A stretch of 64,000 nt of DNA from the NCBI GenBank assembly GCA_028279215.1, contig JANQOF010000055.1, forward strand, positions 1-64,000. Direction: 5' to 3'. This stretch comes from Pirellulales bacterium (GTDB lineage: Bacteria > Planctomycetota > Planctomycetia > Pirellulales > Lacipirellulaceae). Positions 7,641-15,958 of the stretch are shown in pieces. Within the stretch, counting starts at the first letter, position 1, and each line of letters opens with the position of its first letter. Below the pieces are notes generated by a model. That model saw only the letters and a program-made list of their open reading frames with translations. It was not told the origin of the DNA and did no database searches. A program made the position numbers and the translations under genes.

Positions 7641-8741
7641 ATGACCAAGCGAATTACCTCGCCCGACTCCCCTGCCCTGGCCGATCTTTGCGCGCAGCTT
7701 GCCGCGCTGGCCGACCAAACCGACGCGACAGGCAATTGGCCAGCGGAGCAACTTCGGTTGTGCGGCGAGGCTGGCGTGTATGAGTGGTTTTTGCCACAAG
7801 AGTTTGGCGGCCAGGATTGGAGCGACGTCGACGTGGTGCGCGGCTACCTGGCGTTGAGCGCGGCTTGTTTGACGACCACGTTTATCATCACCCAGCGAAC
7901 CGGTGCGTGTCGGCGAGTCGCGTCGGGCGAGAACGACGGGCTCAAGTCTCGGGTGTTGCCGCTACTGACAACTGGCGAGAGCTTTGCCACGGTTGGCATT
8001 TCGCATCTCACGACGAGCCATCGCCACTTGAATCGACCCGTGCTCACCGCGAGCCAGGAAGGCGACGACTGGATACTGCGCGGATTCGCGCCGTGGGTCA
8101 CCGGCGGCGATCACGCTCAATACATTCTCACCGGCGCCCAAACATTGGTCGACGGTGAGGTGACGCCCGAGCAGATTCTCGCATTCGTGCCCACCAGCGA
8201 AGCGGGCGTGCGAGCCGAAGAGACGGCAAACCTGGTCGCAGTGTCGGCCAGTCGCACGGGCCGGGTGTTTTTGGACGACGTGCGAGTGGCTCCCGACTGG
8301 TTGGTCGCTGGGCCGGTGGAAAACGTGATGATGGCTGGGCGCGCGTCGCGGCCGGGCGGACACGAAACCTCGACGCTCGCATTGGGACTGGCATCGGCGG
8401 CGCTGGAATATCTGGAAGGAGAAGCCGCGAAGCGCGACGACCTGGTGGCCGCGTACGATGCGCTGCGTGGCGAACACCACGAAGTGGTGGCCGACTTGCT
8501 GGCGATTGCCGCGGGCAACTCGGTGTGCTCGAACGAGTCGCTCCGGCAGCGAGCCAACAGCCTGGTGCTGCGAGCGACGCAAGCCGCGCTGGCCGCGGCG
8601 AAGGGGGCAGGTTACATTGCCAACCACCCCGTCGGCCGCTGGTGCCGCGAAGCGCTGTTCTTCCTGGTGTGGAGTTGCCCGCAGCCGGTGATGAACGCGA
8701 ACTTGTGCGAGCTTGCTGGGTTAGGGGATGATGGAGATTAG
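7641..8741 (+). CDS. Acyl-CoA dehydrogenase-like flavoprotein
   Basis: A 366-aa protein with the three-part plan of acyl-CoA dehydrogenases: an N-terminal helical part (LCGEAGVYEWFLPQEFGGQDW), a middle beta domain with FATVGISHLTTSH, WILRGFAPWVTGGDHAQYILTGAQ and GRVFLDDVRVAPDWLV, and a C-terminal helical part ending near ELAGLG. It is slightly shorter than the usual 380 residues. I cannot identify the catalytic glutamate, so oxidation of an acyl-CoA is not assured; related monooxygenases share this fold. ATG 7641 is preferred over ATG 7602. The gene stands alone, between the TGTGGCAAAA sites and a hairpin. Confidence 0.8.
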   Translation: MTKRITSPDSPALADLCAQLAALADQTDATGNWPAEQLRLCGEAGVYEWFLPQEFGGQDWSDVDVVRGYLALSAACLTTTFIITQRTGACRRVASGENDGLKSRVLPLLTTGESFATVGISHLTTSHRHLNRPVLTASQEGDDWILRGFAPWVTGGDHAQYILTGAQTLVDGEVTPEQILAFVPTSEAGVRAEETANLVAVSASRTGRVFLDDVRVAPDWLVAGPVENVMMAGRASRPGGHETSTLALGLASAALEYLEGEAAKRDDLVAAYDALRGEHHEVVADLLAIAAGNSVCSNESLRQRANSLVLRATQAALAAAKGAGYIANHPVGRWCREALFFLVWSCPQPVMNANLCELAGLGDDGD

Positions 8742-8774
8742 CGGTTGGCGTTGGCGTACGGCCCTCACCCCTAG

Positions 8775-8797
8775 CCCCTCTCCCGGAGGGAGAGGGG
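8775..8797 (+). terminator. G+C-rich hairpin after the acyl-CoA dehydrogenase-like gene
   Basis: CCCCTCTCCC and GGGAGAGGGG form a perfect 10-bp stem with a 3-nt loop, 34 bp after the stop codon. A near twin of this hairpin occurs at 61858-61879. No U-tract follows. Confidence 0.5.
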
Positions 8798-8863
8798 AAA
8801 ACGAGCGCTTCGCAGCCATCGCGCCTCGCGGTTGATTCACTCGCTTCGCGTTGCGGCGCGGCT

Positions 8864-8909
8864 AACACACTCACCACTCACTAGCCACTAGCACTCGCCA
8901 CTAAGAACC
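8864..8909 (+). repeat. Short tandem leader in front of cysC
   Basis: A degenerate tandem array built on CACTAGC/CACTCAC units runs right up to the cysC start codon. No Shine-Dalgarno sequence is present within it. Confidence 0.5.
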
Positions 8910-9563
8910 ATGTCTGATCCGAAAGTAGTTTGGCACGATCAATCGGTGACCCGCGAAGAGCGGGAGCGGATGAATGGTCATGCTGGGTGCGTGGTTTGGT
9001 TCACTGGGTTGAGTGGATCGGGCAAGAGCACGGTGGCCAACTTGGTGGAGCAGAAGCTGCATGCCGCCGGGGTGCGGACTTACCTGCTCGACGGCGACAA
9101 CGTGCGGCACGGGTTGAACGCCACCCCGCAGATACTCGCCGAGCGGCATGACGAAGCTTTCGCGACGCGGTTCGGCCTTGGTTTCGCCGCCGAGGACCGC
9201 GAAGAGAACATCCGCCGAATCGGTGCGGTGGCGGCCCTGTTTTCCGACGCGGGACTGGTGACGCTCACCGCGTTCGTGAGTCCCTACCGCCGCGACCGCG
9301 ATGCGGTTCGGGCGACGTTGTCTGAGGGCGACTTCGTGGAAGTGTTTGTCGATACGCCGCTAGAGGTTTGCGAGTCGCGCGATCCGAAGGGACTGTACAA
9401 GAAGGCGCGGGCCGGGGAAATCAAACACTTCACCGGCATCGACGATCCCTACGAAGCGCCAACCGCCGCCGAACTAACACTATCGGGTGGGGAGATGGCG
9501 GCCGAGGAGCTTGCCGACCGCGTGGTGGACTACCTGCGAGCCGCCGGCAAGCTTGGCAGCTAG
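8910..9563 (+). CDS. cysC: Adenylylsulfate (APS) kinase
   Basis: A 217-aa kinase that phosphorylates APS to PAPS in sulfate activation. The P-loop GLSGSGKST is at 33-41, followed by [23 protein letters not shown] and [11 protein letters not shown], which contains the phosphorylated-loop serine. Compared with the short bacterial enzyme, about 16 residues are inserted between [10 protein letters not shown] and LGF ([18 protein letters not shown]), in the substrate-lid region. No ATP sulfurylase or sulfotransferase gene lies nearby, so it may feed sulfation from a separate locus. The ATG is preceded by a CACTAGC-type tandem leader instead of an SD. Confidence 0.95.
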   Translation: MSDPKVVWHDQSVTREERERMNGHAGCVVWFTGLSGSGKSTVANLVEQKLHAAGVRTYLLDGDNVRHGLNATPQILAERHDEAFATRFGLGFAAEDREENIRRIGAVAALFSDAGLVTLTAFVSPYRRDRDAVRATLSEGDFVEVFVDTPLEVCESRDPKGLYKKARAGEIKHFTGIDDPYEAPTAAELTLSGGEMAAEELADRVVDYLRAAGKLGS

Positions 9564-9619
9564 CATGCGCGCAGCGGCGGCATTGAATAGGAAGGCGTGA
9601 GGAAGTGGTGAAAATCACA

Positions 9620-9649
9620 TTGACATTTGCCGGCAAAAGGCGCTAGATT
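9620..9649 (+). promoter_or_regulatory. Sigma-70 type promoter for the BON-like gene
   Basis: TTGACA at 9620-9625 and TAGATT at 9644-9649 are separated by 18 bp, the best -35/-10 pair in the window. The predicted start near 9656 would give about 130 nt of leader before the ATG at 9785. Confidence 0.6.
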
Positions 9650-9784
9650 GGAGCGATCGACTTCATGACTCACCCCGCATGCACAGTGGCCCGCGGTCGT
9701 CGGCATGGAGACTGGCCGCGACTTAAGCTAGACCAGTGTTTGCCCATCTTGCGACGATCTGGTCTCAAGGAGGCGAAGCGGACG

Positions 9785-10105
9785 ATGGCGGAACGATTTT
9801 CCACGCAGGCGACGTCGATGGGTTGGCAAGTTGCCGACGATACCTCACCCGAAGATTTCTACCACGGAGAATTGGCCACGGACGCCTCTACGCCCCACAC
9901 CGACTTGTGCGAAGCAATTCGCGACCGCATACGAGCTCGACTCAACGAACGCATCCGCGATTTGGACGTTGCCGCCAGCGGAACTAGGATTGTGATTAGC
10001 GGTCGTTGCGAGACATTTCACACCAAGCAGCTAGCACAGCACGCAGCGCTCGATGTGATGAACGACGAACCGCTCGAGAATCGCATCGAAGTCTACGAGC
10101 CCTGA
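9785..10105 (+). CDS. Small BON-like domain protein
   Basis: A 106-aa protein. Residues about 45-103 (IRARLNERIRDLDVAASG, then TRIVISGRCETFHTKQLAQH, then ENRIEVYEP) follow the alpha-beta pattern of a BON domain, a module thought to bind phospholipids or other surfaces. There is no signal peptide in the chosen frame. ATG 9785 is supported by AAGGAGG at 9767-9773; an in-frame start at 9665 would lie almost at the predicted transcription start. The last 13 bp overlap the 3' end of the convergent DUF4340 gene. Confidence 0.7.
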   Translation: MAERFSTQATSMGWQVADDTSPEDFYHGELATDASTPHTDLCEAIRDRIRARLNERIRDLDVAASGTRIVISGRCETFHTKQLAQHAALDVMNDEPLENRIEVYEP

Positions 10106-11934
10106 CCATTGTCCGGCTGTGTGTCGGCGGCAGGTTGCTCGCCCGCCTCAGGTTGAACGTCTGCCTGGGGCTGACCTTCAGTTTCTGGCTGTTGGTCCGA
10201 TTTCGGCTGCGCCTCGGTCGTTGACGGCGCGGCGGACTCGACCGCAGGGCCGGTGCTCGGAAGTCCCGGCAGCGCCGTGCCTGGCGCGCCGAGCACCGAG
10301 GCGTTGGAGTCGTCGCCGCCTTCGGCGTCGTCGCTTGGCTCGGGCTCGTTGGTTTTGACGACTTGGTCGCGACCAAGGTGGATCTTCTTAAACACATCGT
10401 TCGGAATCACATAATACCAATCGCCAAACCGCTGGTTCAATTCATCCACACGTTCCTTAGCCTCTTCGATTTTCTCCTGGTACTCCTCCTCGGCACGCTT
10501 GTTGTTTTCTTCAATCCGCTTACGCTCGGCTTCGACTTCCTCGCGAGTTGGCTTCTTGTCTTTCGCCTTGTCATCTGCAGTCTCGTCGTCGCCGGGGTCT
10601 TGGCCGTTGGTTGCCTCGTCAGCGGCTTCAGAGTCGGCGGCCTCGTTAGTATCTTCGCTATCGGAGTCTCCCTCCGGCGGCAACTCGGGCAGTGCTTCCA
10701 GCTCGGGCTTGGGGATGGCCGATTCGTTGACCCGCGCCATCACGAACAGATACCGGTTCAAGCCTTCGACATCTGGGTCACTCTCCTCGTCCGTTTCCGT
10801 ATCGGGCTTGTCGGTTCCCGACTCTGCCGATGGATCGAGTTGCAGATCGCCAAATCGCAACACATATTCCACGCCGTCTTTGAGAGTGACGACGATTTCG
10901 CCCTCGCTAGAGAGCAGCATGAGCCCCTTGGTTGGATCGGCGGGATCGGCCGCGACCGGCAAGAAGCCACGCCGCGCCAAGCTGCGGAGTGCCTCGTTAT
11001 TGTTCATGAAATCGTCGCCGGCACTCAGATCGGAACTCAGTCCGTCTGGCTTGCGTTCGACGTCGACGATCTCCAGGTCGCCCAGGGCGTTCTTCAGCTC
11101 CCGAAGTGAATCTTCGTTGAGCTCTTGGTTTTCTTCGAGCGTGAACGCTTCGTACGTTTTGTCCCCCTTGTTGTACGTTTCGAGAGTTTCCGCCTGCCAG
11201 TTGCTTTCGTCGTCGTACACCAGGTGCATTCGCTCTCGTCGGTCTTCGAGGATTCCGCGTTCCAGGCGGCCACCGCGCAAGTAGATTTCAGTTTCGATGG
11301 TGTAGTCGTCAATGTTCACTTGGGAGACATCAAACGTGCTAAGTCCGAGCAAATCTTTTTCGATCCAGTCAGCAAAATCCGTGGAGAATTTATCGAGATC
11401 GAATTCCACTTCATACACAACGTCCTGCTTAGCCTTGCGAACCCAATAATGACCATCGGAGTCGGTCACCTCCTTGCCGATGATCAGGTCGGCGAGCACT
11501 TTGTCGTCCTTGTCGGAAAGACGAACGTGGGTGCCAAAGCCTTCGTCGGCGGAGGTGTCGGTGGGATCGACCACGCCGTAGGTCGAGTGGTCGCCGGCAC
11601 CGATGGGCGTGGCGGTGAGCACTTCACGGCCCAGCACGCCCTCAACGGCCGCCGCCATTTGCTCCGTGGCGTCCGCGGGATATCCGCTCTTGGAGGGGAT
11701 ACTCCACACGTCGGCAATCTCCGCCACTTCGAACGCCTGCAGATCGCCCGTCTCCGCGTCCAAGCTGGTGATACTCAGCCGCTTGGGCGCCTCGGCTGGG
11801 AATTCCTCAACGAGCGTCGTGCCACGCAGCTCGTCGACGTTGTATTCCTGCGTCGAAGGGCGCGTGAACAGAGCCAAGGCAATGGCAGCGAGTGCCGCTA
11901 CGAAGAAGATGGTGGTCTTGTTGAGTTCGGACAT
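10093..11934 (-). CDS. DUF4340 membrane-anchored protein of a Gld-type ABC system
   Basis: A 613-aa protein with one N-terminal membrane segment (about 8-25) and a long extracytoplasmic part with the repeating strands of DUF4340. Around residues 430-510 it becomes acidic and Ala/Glu-rich with a charged coiled coil, and the last 100 residues are rich in P, Q, S, T and D. DUF4340 proteins commonly lie next to the GldF/GldG-type ABC permease, as here: the permease ends 83 bp upstream. The function is unknown; export or assembly of an envelope structure is an inference from context. ATG 11934 starts directly at the membrane anchor. Its 3' end overlaps the BON-like gene. Confidence 0.85.
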   Translation of the reverse strand: MSELNKTTIFFVAALAAIALALFTRPSTQEYNVDELRGTTLVEEFPAEAPKRLSITSLDAETGDLQAFEVAEIADVWSIPSKSGYPADATEQMAAAVEGVLGREVLTATPIGAGDHSTYGVVDPTDTSADEGFGTHVRLSDKDDKVLADLIIGKEVTDSDGHYWVRKAKQDVVYEVEFDLDKFSTDFADWIEKDLLGLSTFDVSQVNIDDYTIETEIYLRGGRLERGILEDRRERMHLVYDDESNWQAETLETYNKGDKTYEAFTLEENQELNEDSLRELKNALGDLEIVDVERKPDGLSSDLSAGDDFMNNNEALRSLARRGFLPVAADPADPTKGLMLLSSEGEIVVTLKDGVEYVLRFGDLQLDPSAESGTDKPDTETDEESDPDVEGLNRYLFVMARVNESAIPKPELEALPELPPEGDSDSEDTNEAADSEAADEATNGQDPGDDETADDKAKDKKPTREEVEAERKRIEENNKRAEEEYQEKIEEAKERVDELNQRFGDWYYVIPNDVFKKIHLGRDQVVKTNEPEPSDDAEGGDDSNASVLGAPGTALPGLPSTGPAVESAAPSTTEAQPKSDQQPETEGQPQADVQPEAGEQPAADTQPDNGQGS

Positions 11935-12017
11935 GGTGGGGACAAAGTCGTAGTTAATTGAAAGGTGATTTAGTGAACGCGAGGTTCCGAATCGTGCGGC
12001 GGGCCGATCCATCGACC

Positions 12018-14792
12018 CTAAGCGGCATCGTCTTGGTTGTACCGCAGCCGGGTCTTGTCGACGCCTTCGCGCTCGGCCTGTCGGCGATGGAAATACACAA
12101 GTATGCCCAACAGAATGGGCAAGATTGGTGGCAGGATAAAGGCGTAGAACTTGTACCGATCCTGGACGCCACGAACCTCTTTTTCGAGCTTCCGTTGGGT
12201 CTGCGTGATCTCACGGTCCAACTGCTTATCGAGTCGCTCAACGTCTCGGTTAAATTTTCGATTCCAGCGGATGGTTGCTTGCTCCAGCAACTGCACTTTC
12301 TGCGCGTCGGACAATTTCGGATTGTTTCGAATCTCGTCCAGTCTGGCATTCATCTCCCGCTCGGCCTCCTGTTTCTTGTCGCTAATCTCGTCCTTGGCTT
12401 CATCGATCACTTTGCGGAACTCTTCGCGCGACTGCTTCGTGGCCTCTTCGATTTTGGTCAGCACACGGTGTGGGCGAGTCCGTTTGCGGATTTCGATGAA
12501 ACGGTCGTCGTTGGCAAGGTAGTCGAGCGCGTTGAGCACATAAGCCACGTTTTGGAAGTCAAGATCGGACAGGCTCGGTATGTTTTGCTCGCCCCGAGCG
12601 CGGATTTCAAAGAAGGCGTCGCCCAGGCAGTCGATGTCGGTCACTACTACGGCCTTGATGAACGTCTTCTCGACCGCGCCTTTGGGTTCGTCTCCTTCGT
12701 CGCCCCCTTCGTCCAATGCAAGGCTGCCGGCCAAGTCGTCGGTGTCTTCGTATTCACCTTCGATCAGCACGCTAAGGATGTAGGGTTCTTTGGTTGTCTG
12801 CTGTTCGATGGGGATGCTCGATGCGTCTGGGATCCGCTGAAGCACGTCATAGGGCAATGTGGCGGTGTGAGTGCCGGTGATGGCCAACGGCTTGACCTTG
12901 AGCTTCGTGTTTTCGTCCTTGCGCACCGCACCTGGGCGGACGAACAGCACCTGCTTCAGTCCGGATGTCATCTCCTCGTCGACGTTGAACGGTTCTGGCG
13001 TGCCATATGCCTCGAGCCCCTCATCGATGAACACGAAGTCGCTAGTGAGGAAGGGGTAGTCTTTGTAGGGGTTGTAGTCTTGCAGGATGATCTCGTTCGG
13101 ATACATTTCGATTCCCAGCAAGTTCCACAGCTTGTTTATATCGCCCTTTGGCATCTGCTGGCCGCCACCGAACATGGCCATGGGCCCTCCGCCGCCCGAC
13201 ATTCTTGCCTGGCCTGTTCCGGGAACACCCGCCAGTCCCGGCAGCGACGGCATGGGATCTTCAAAGATGGCGATCGGTACACCGCGCTTGACTACATCGA
13301 CAATATTGTCCATCGCTTCGGGTGTGGTCGCGGAAGGCTGAACAACAAGCAGAGCGTCGAAATCGTCGGCAATCGGCTGTTCGGGGTCGACCTCCACCAC
13401 GTCGTACTGCTTGCGCAATTCGGTGATAAGCTGCGACTCTTCCGTCATGCCCTGCATGCTAAAGCCGCCGAACAACTCTACGTCGGTCTTAATCACGCCC
13501 ACGCGTTTGCGAGCATCATCGGCAACCGTAGTGATAGAGCGGACGAGTTCATACTCGATCGGGATTCCCTTATCGATGAATGGCACTACGACTTTGTCGA
13601 GCTTGTGCCGTACCGCTACGCCCATGAAGATATCTTCCTGCGTCATAACGCCGCGCGACACCGCGTTGACACGCTGCGGGGTGATTCCAAAGGCTGTGTC
13701 GGCGGTGGTCGCTTCTTCGCTGAAATTCTCAATCTCGTACACGTTGGTGCGGATTTTTCCTCCGCTCATCGACTGAAGCTCCTCGAGCGTGCCCAGCAAA
13801 TTCAACTTGTGAGCGGCGTATTCGCTCGGTACTTGGGGGCTTACGTAGGCGTCGACCACGATCGTGTCAACGTCGTCGTTACTTCGCAAGTCTCGCAACA
13901 GTTGCTTCGTCGCGGGCGAGAGCGAATTGATCTTTTCGCTAGTAACGTCGGTCCGCATGGAATTGTAGTTGGAGAAAAACACGTTCAACCCACCAAAGAT
14001 CACCAGCAGCGCCATCGCACGAGCGAAGTAATGTCCCCACCGGCTGTCGCCATCTTCACCTGTGCCCCAATGACGTTTACCGATGAGCACCATACAGACG
14101 TAAAGCATCACGATGGTGATGCTCAGGAAGTAAGTAACGCCCGAGAGGCTAACGACCCCACGCTCGAAATCGGCAAGCTGGGCGTCAGCACTCCATCGGC
14201 TAATGAGTTGGGCGGCCCGGGGGTCTTTCACGATCCAGTCGGCGACGCCAAAGATGGCAAGCGGAGCGTTGAGCAACATCCCGAGCACGAAGCCCACGGT
14301 CAGGTTGTTGGTTAGGAACGACGCCACCATGCCAATGGCCAACATGGCAATGCCTAGGAACCAATATCCCAAATAGGTGCATAGAAAGAGCCCGCCGTCC
14401 GGCGTACCCAGCCCCCAACTAAACACAAGCCAAATGGAGAACATCGAGAACAGCAGAGCAACGGTGAAAATGGCCACGCCTGCCAAGTATTTGCCGATCA
14501 CCACGTCCATGTCAGTCGCGGGTATGGTCAGGAGCAATTCGTCGGTGCCCTGCCGCCGCTCTTCGCTCCAGGTGCTCATGGTGATCGCAGGAATAAACAC
14601 AAGCAGAATGAAGGGTATCCACTTGCTCAACTGATCGAGATTCGCCAGGTTGCTGTTGAAGAACTCCGGCGGCCAAAACGCGGCTAGCGCACTTAGCATG
14701 ACAAACACGCAAATGAACACGTAGCCAGTTGGGTTCGAGAAGTAGCTGACAAAGTCGCGCTTGAAAATCGCCTTGATGACGGTGAAGTTCAT
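12018..14792 (-). CDS. ABC permease fused to a GldG-type domain
   Basis: A 924-aa fusion. Residues 1-270 form an ABC-2 type permease (MNFTVIKAIFKRDFVSYFSN, then about six membrane helices with the EERRQGTDELLLTIP block typical of GldF). From about 270 a further helix leads into a GldG-like extracytoplasmic domain, followed at about 780-890 by a charged coiled coil and a final helix, ILPPILPILLGILVYF. In Bacteroidetes GldF and GldG are separate and linked to gliding and secretion; here they are one chain. It sits between the ATPase gene (90 bp upstream) and the DUF4340 gene. The leader is C/T-rich with no SD. Confidence 0.88.
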   Translation of the reverse strand: MNFTVIKAIFKRDFVSYFSNPTGYVFICVFVMLSALAAFWPPEFFNSNLANLDQLSKWIPFILLVFIPAITMSTWSEERRQGTDELLLTIPATDMDVVIGKYLAGVAIFTVALLFSMFSIWLVFSWGLGTPDGGLFLCTYLGYWFLGIAMLAIGMVASFLTNNLTVGFVLGMLLNAPLAIFGVADWIVKDPRAAQLISRWSADAQLADFERGVVSLSGVTYFLSITIVMLYVCMVLIGKRHWGTGEDGDSRWGHYFARAMALLVIFGGLNVFFSNYNSMRTDVTSEKINSLSPATKQLLRDLRSNDDVDTIVVDAYVSPQVPSEYAAHKLNLLGTLEELQSMSGGKIRTNVYEIENFSEEATTADTAFGITPQRVNAVSRGVMTQEDIFMGVAVRHKLDKVVVPFIDKGIPIEYELVRSITTVADDARKRVGVIKTDVELFGGFSMQGMTEESQLITELRKQYDVVEVDPEQPIADDFDALLVVQPSATTPEAMDNIVDVVKRGVPIAIFEDPMPSLPGLAGVPGTGQARMSGGGGPMAMFGGGQQMPKGDINKLWNLLGIEMYPNEIILQDYNPYKDYPFLTSDFVFIDEGLEAYGTPEPFNVDEEMTSGLKQVLFVRPGAVRKDENTKLKVKPLAITGTHTATLPYDVLQRIPDASSIPIEQQTTKEPYILSVLIEGEYEDTDDLAGSLALDEGGDEGDEPKGAVEKTFIKAVVVTDIDCLGDAFFEIRARGEQNIPSLSDLDFQNVAYVLNALDYLANDDRFIEIRKRTRPHRVLTKIEEATKQSREEFRKVIDEAKDEISDKKQEAEREMNARLDEIRNNPKLSDAQKVQLLEQATIRWNRKFNRDVERLDKQLDREITQTQRKLEKEVRGVQDRYKFYAFILPPILPILLGILVYFHRRQAEREGVDKTRLRYNQDDAA

Positions 14793-14882
14793 TTCAAATG
14801 GGATAGGGCTAAGGAATAGGGACTTGTTCGCGGCACCGAAGCGCCACCGTCACGGGTCTAAACCAAACAACGAGAGATAGTG

Positions 14883-15629
14883 TCAAACCGCGCCGGTAAG
14901 ATCGTGGAATTTCTGGTCGAGTTCGCTTGGCGTGCCGCCAAGTTGCGATGGGATCCCATCGAATACTACGCGGCCCTCATCGATAAAGATCACACGATTA
15001 CACATCGCTTCGACTTCCTGCAAAATGTGGGTCGAGAGCAAAATCGTCTTCGTCTTGCCGAGCGTGCGAATCACATTACGGACATCGCGAATCTGGTTCG
15101 GATCGAGACCCGAAGTTGGCTCGTCCATAATCAGTACTTCGGGTTCGTGCAGCAGCACCTGCGCCATACCCACACGCTGGCGATAACCCTTCGAGAGCTT
15201 GCCTATCGGTTTGCCGAGTACCTGGTGAAGGTTGCACAGGTCGATCACTTCGTGCATGCGACGATTGATCTCGGTGGACGACATGCCGCGGGCTTCGCCG
15301 AAGAACTTCAGCAACCCACGCGGAGTCATGTCGGGATACAAAGGGCCATTCTCAGGCAGGTAACCAAGCACCTTGGAGGCTTCCAGGCGATCGGTTTGCG
15401 TATCGAATCCAGCAATCTTGGCCCTGCCGGCCGACGGAGCCAAGTAGCCGGTGAGCAACTTCATAGTAGTGCTCTTGCCCGCGCCGTTGGGCCCGAGGAA
15501 GGCAGCTACTTCGCCTCGCTTGATCTGAAACGAAACGTCTTGGGTAGCGGCGAAGTGGCCATAGTATTTCGACAGCCCGATCGCTTCGATCATCGTGTCG
15601 CCGGAGTTCGCTGATTGGGGGTCGTTCAT
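14883..15629 (-). CDS. ABC transporter ATP-binding protein (GldA-like)
   Basis: A 248-aa ATPase with Walker A GPNGAGKST at 46-54, signature LSKGY at 145-149 and Walker B VLIMDEP at 165-171, followed by the switch histidine in LLSTHILQE. It is the energy-coupling partner of the permease fusion downstream. It could also start at Met13 (15593), directly before the domain. The ATPase, permease and DUF4340 genes are evenly spaced on one strand and probably form an operon. Confidence 0.93.
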   Translation of the reverse strand: MNDPQSANSGDTMIEAIGLSKYYGHFAATQDVSFQIKRGEVAAFLGPNGAGKSTTMKLLTGYLAPSAGRAKIAGFDTQTDRLEASKVLGYLPENGPLYPDMTPRGLLKFFGEARGMSSTEINRRMHEVIDLCNLHQVLGKPIGKLSKGYRQRVGMAQVLLHEPEVLIMDEPTSGLDPNQIRDVRNVIRTLGKTKTILLSTHILQEVEAMCNRVIFIDEGRVVFDGIPSQLGGTPSELDQKFHDLTGAV

Positions 15630-15958
15630 CGTATCGCTCCGCGTTGTGGGCGAATCGCGTTGTTGGAATCGGAATTAGGGCCGCAGCGCAGGTCGATGGG
15701 CCGCAGGTAGGAGGGTGCGGCGGGAAGGCAGAATCGCCAATGGCCGCCTGAAGCCCGTTGGCTGGAACGCACAGCCTAACCCGTCCGCAGCCGCAATGTC
15801 CATACCACACTGTACTTGTGGCTACGATCGCACCGCCCGGTAGGTTCGCCGCGGGCGACACCAGCGGCACGAGCGACCGGGCCGGTTTGCCCCGGGTACG
15901 GCGACGGCACACGCGAATTCGCCCGTCAACTGAGCGTACAGGTAGGGAGAACCACAGC
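15630..15958. other. Intergenic region nadB / ABC operon
   Basis: 329 bp between the nadB stop and the ABC ATPase start, both on the minus strand. It presumably contains the ABC operon promoter. No recognisable promoter, repeat or RNA. Confidence 0.35.

Noticed and set aside
11958..14315. A 785-residue plus-strand frame opposite the ABC permease and DUF4340 genes
   Set aside because: It mirrors the high-G+C codon pattern of the real minus-strand genes, has no domain, no start signal, and runs across the intergenic gap of the true operon.
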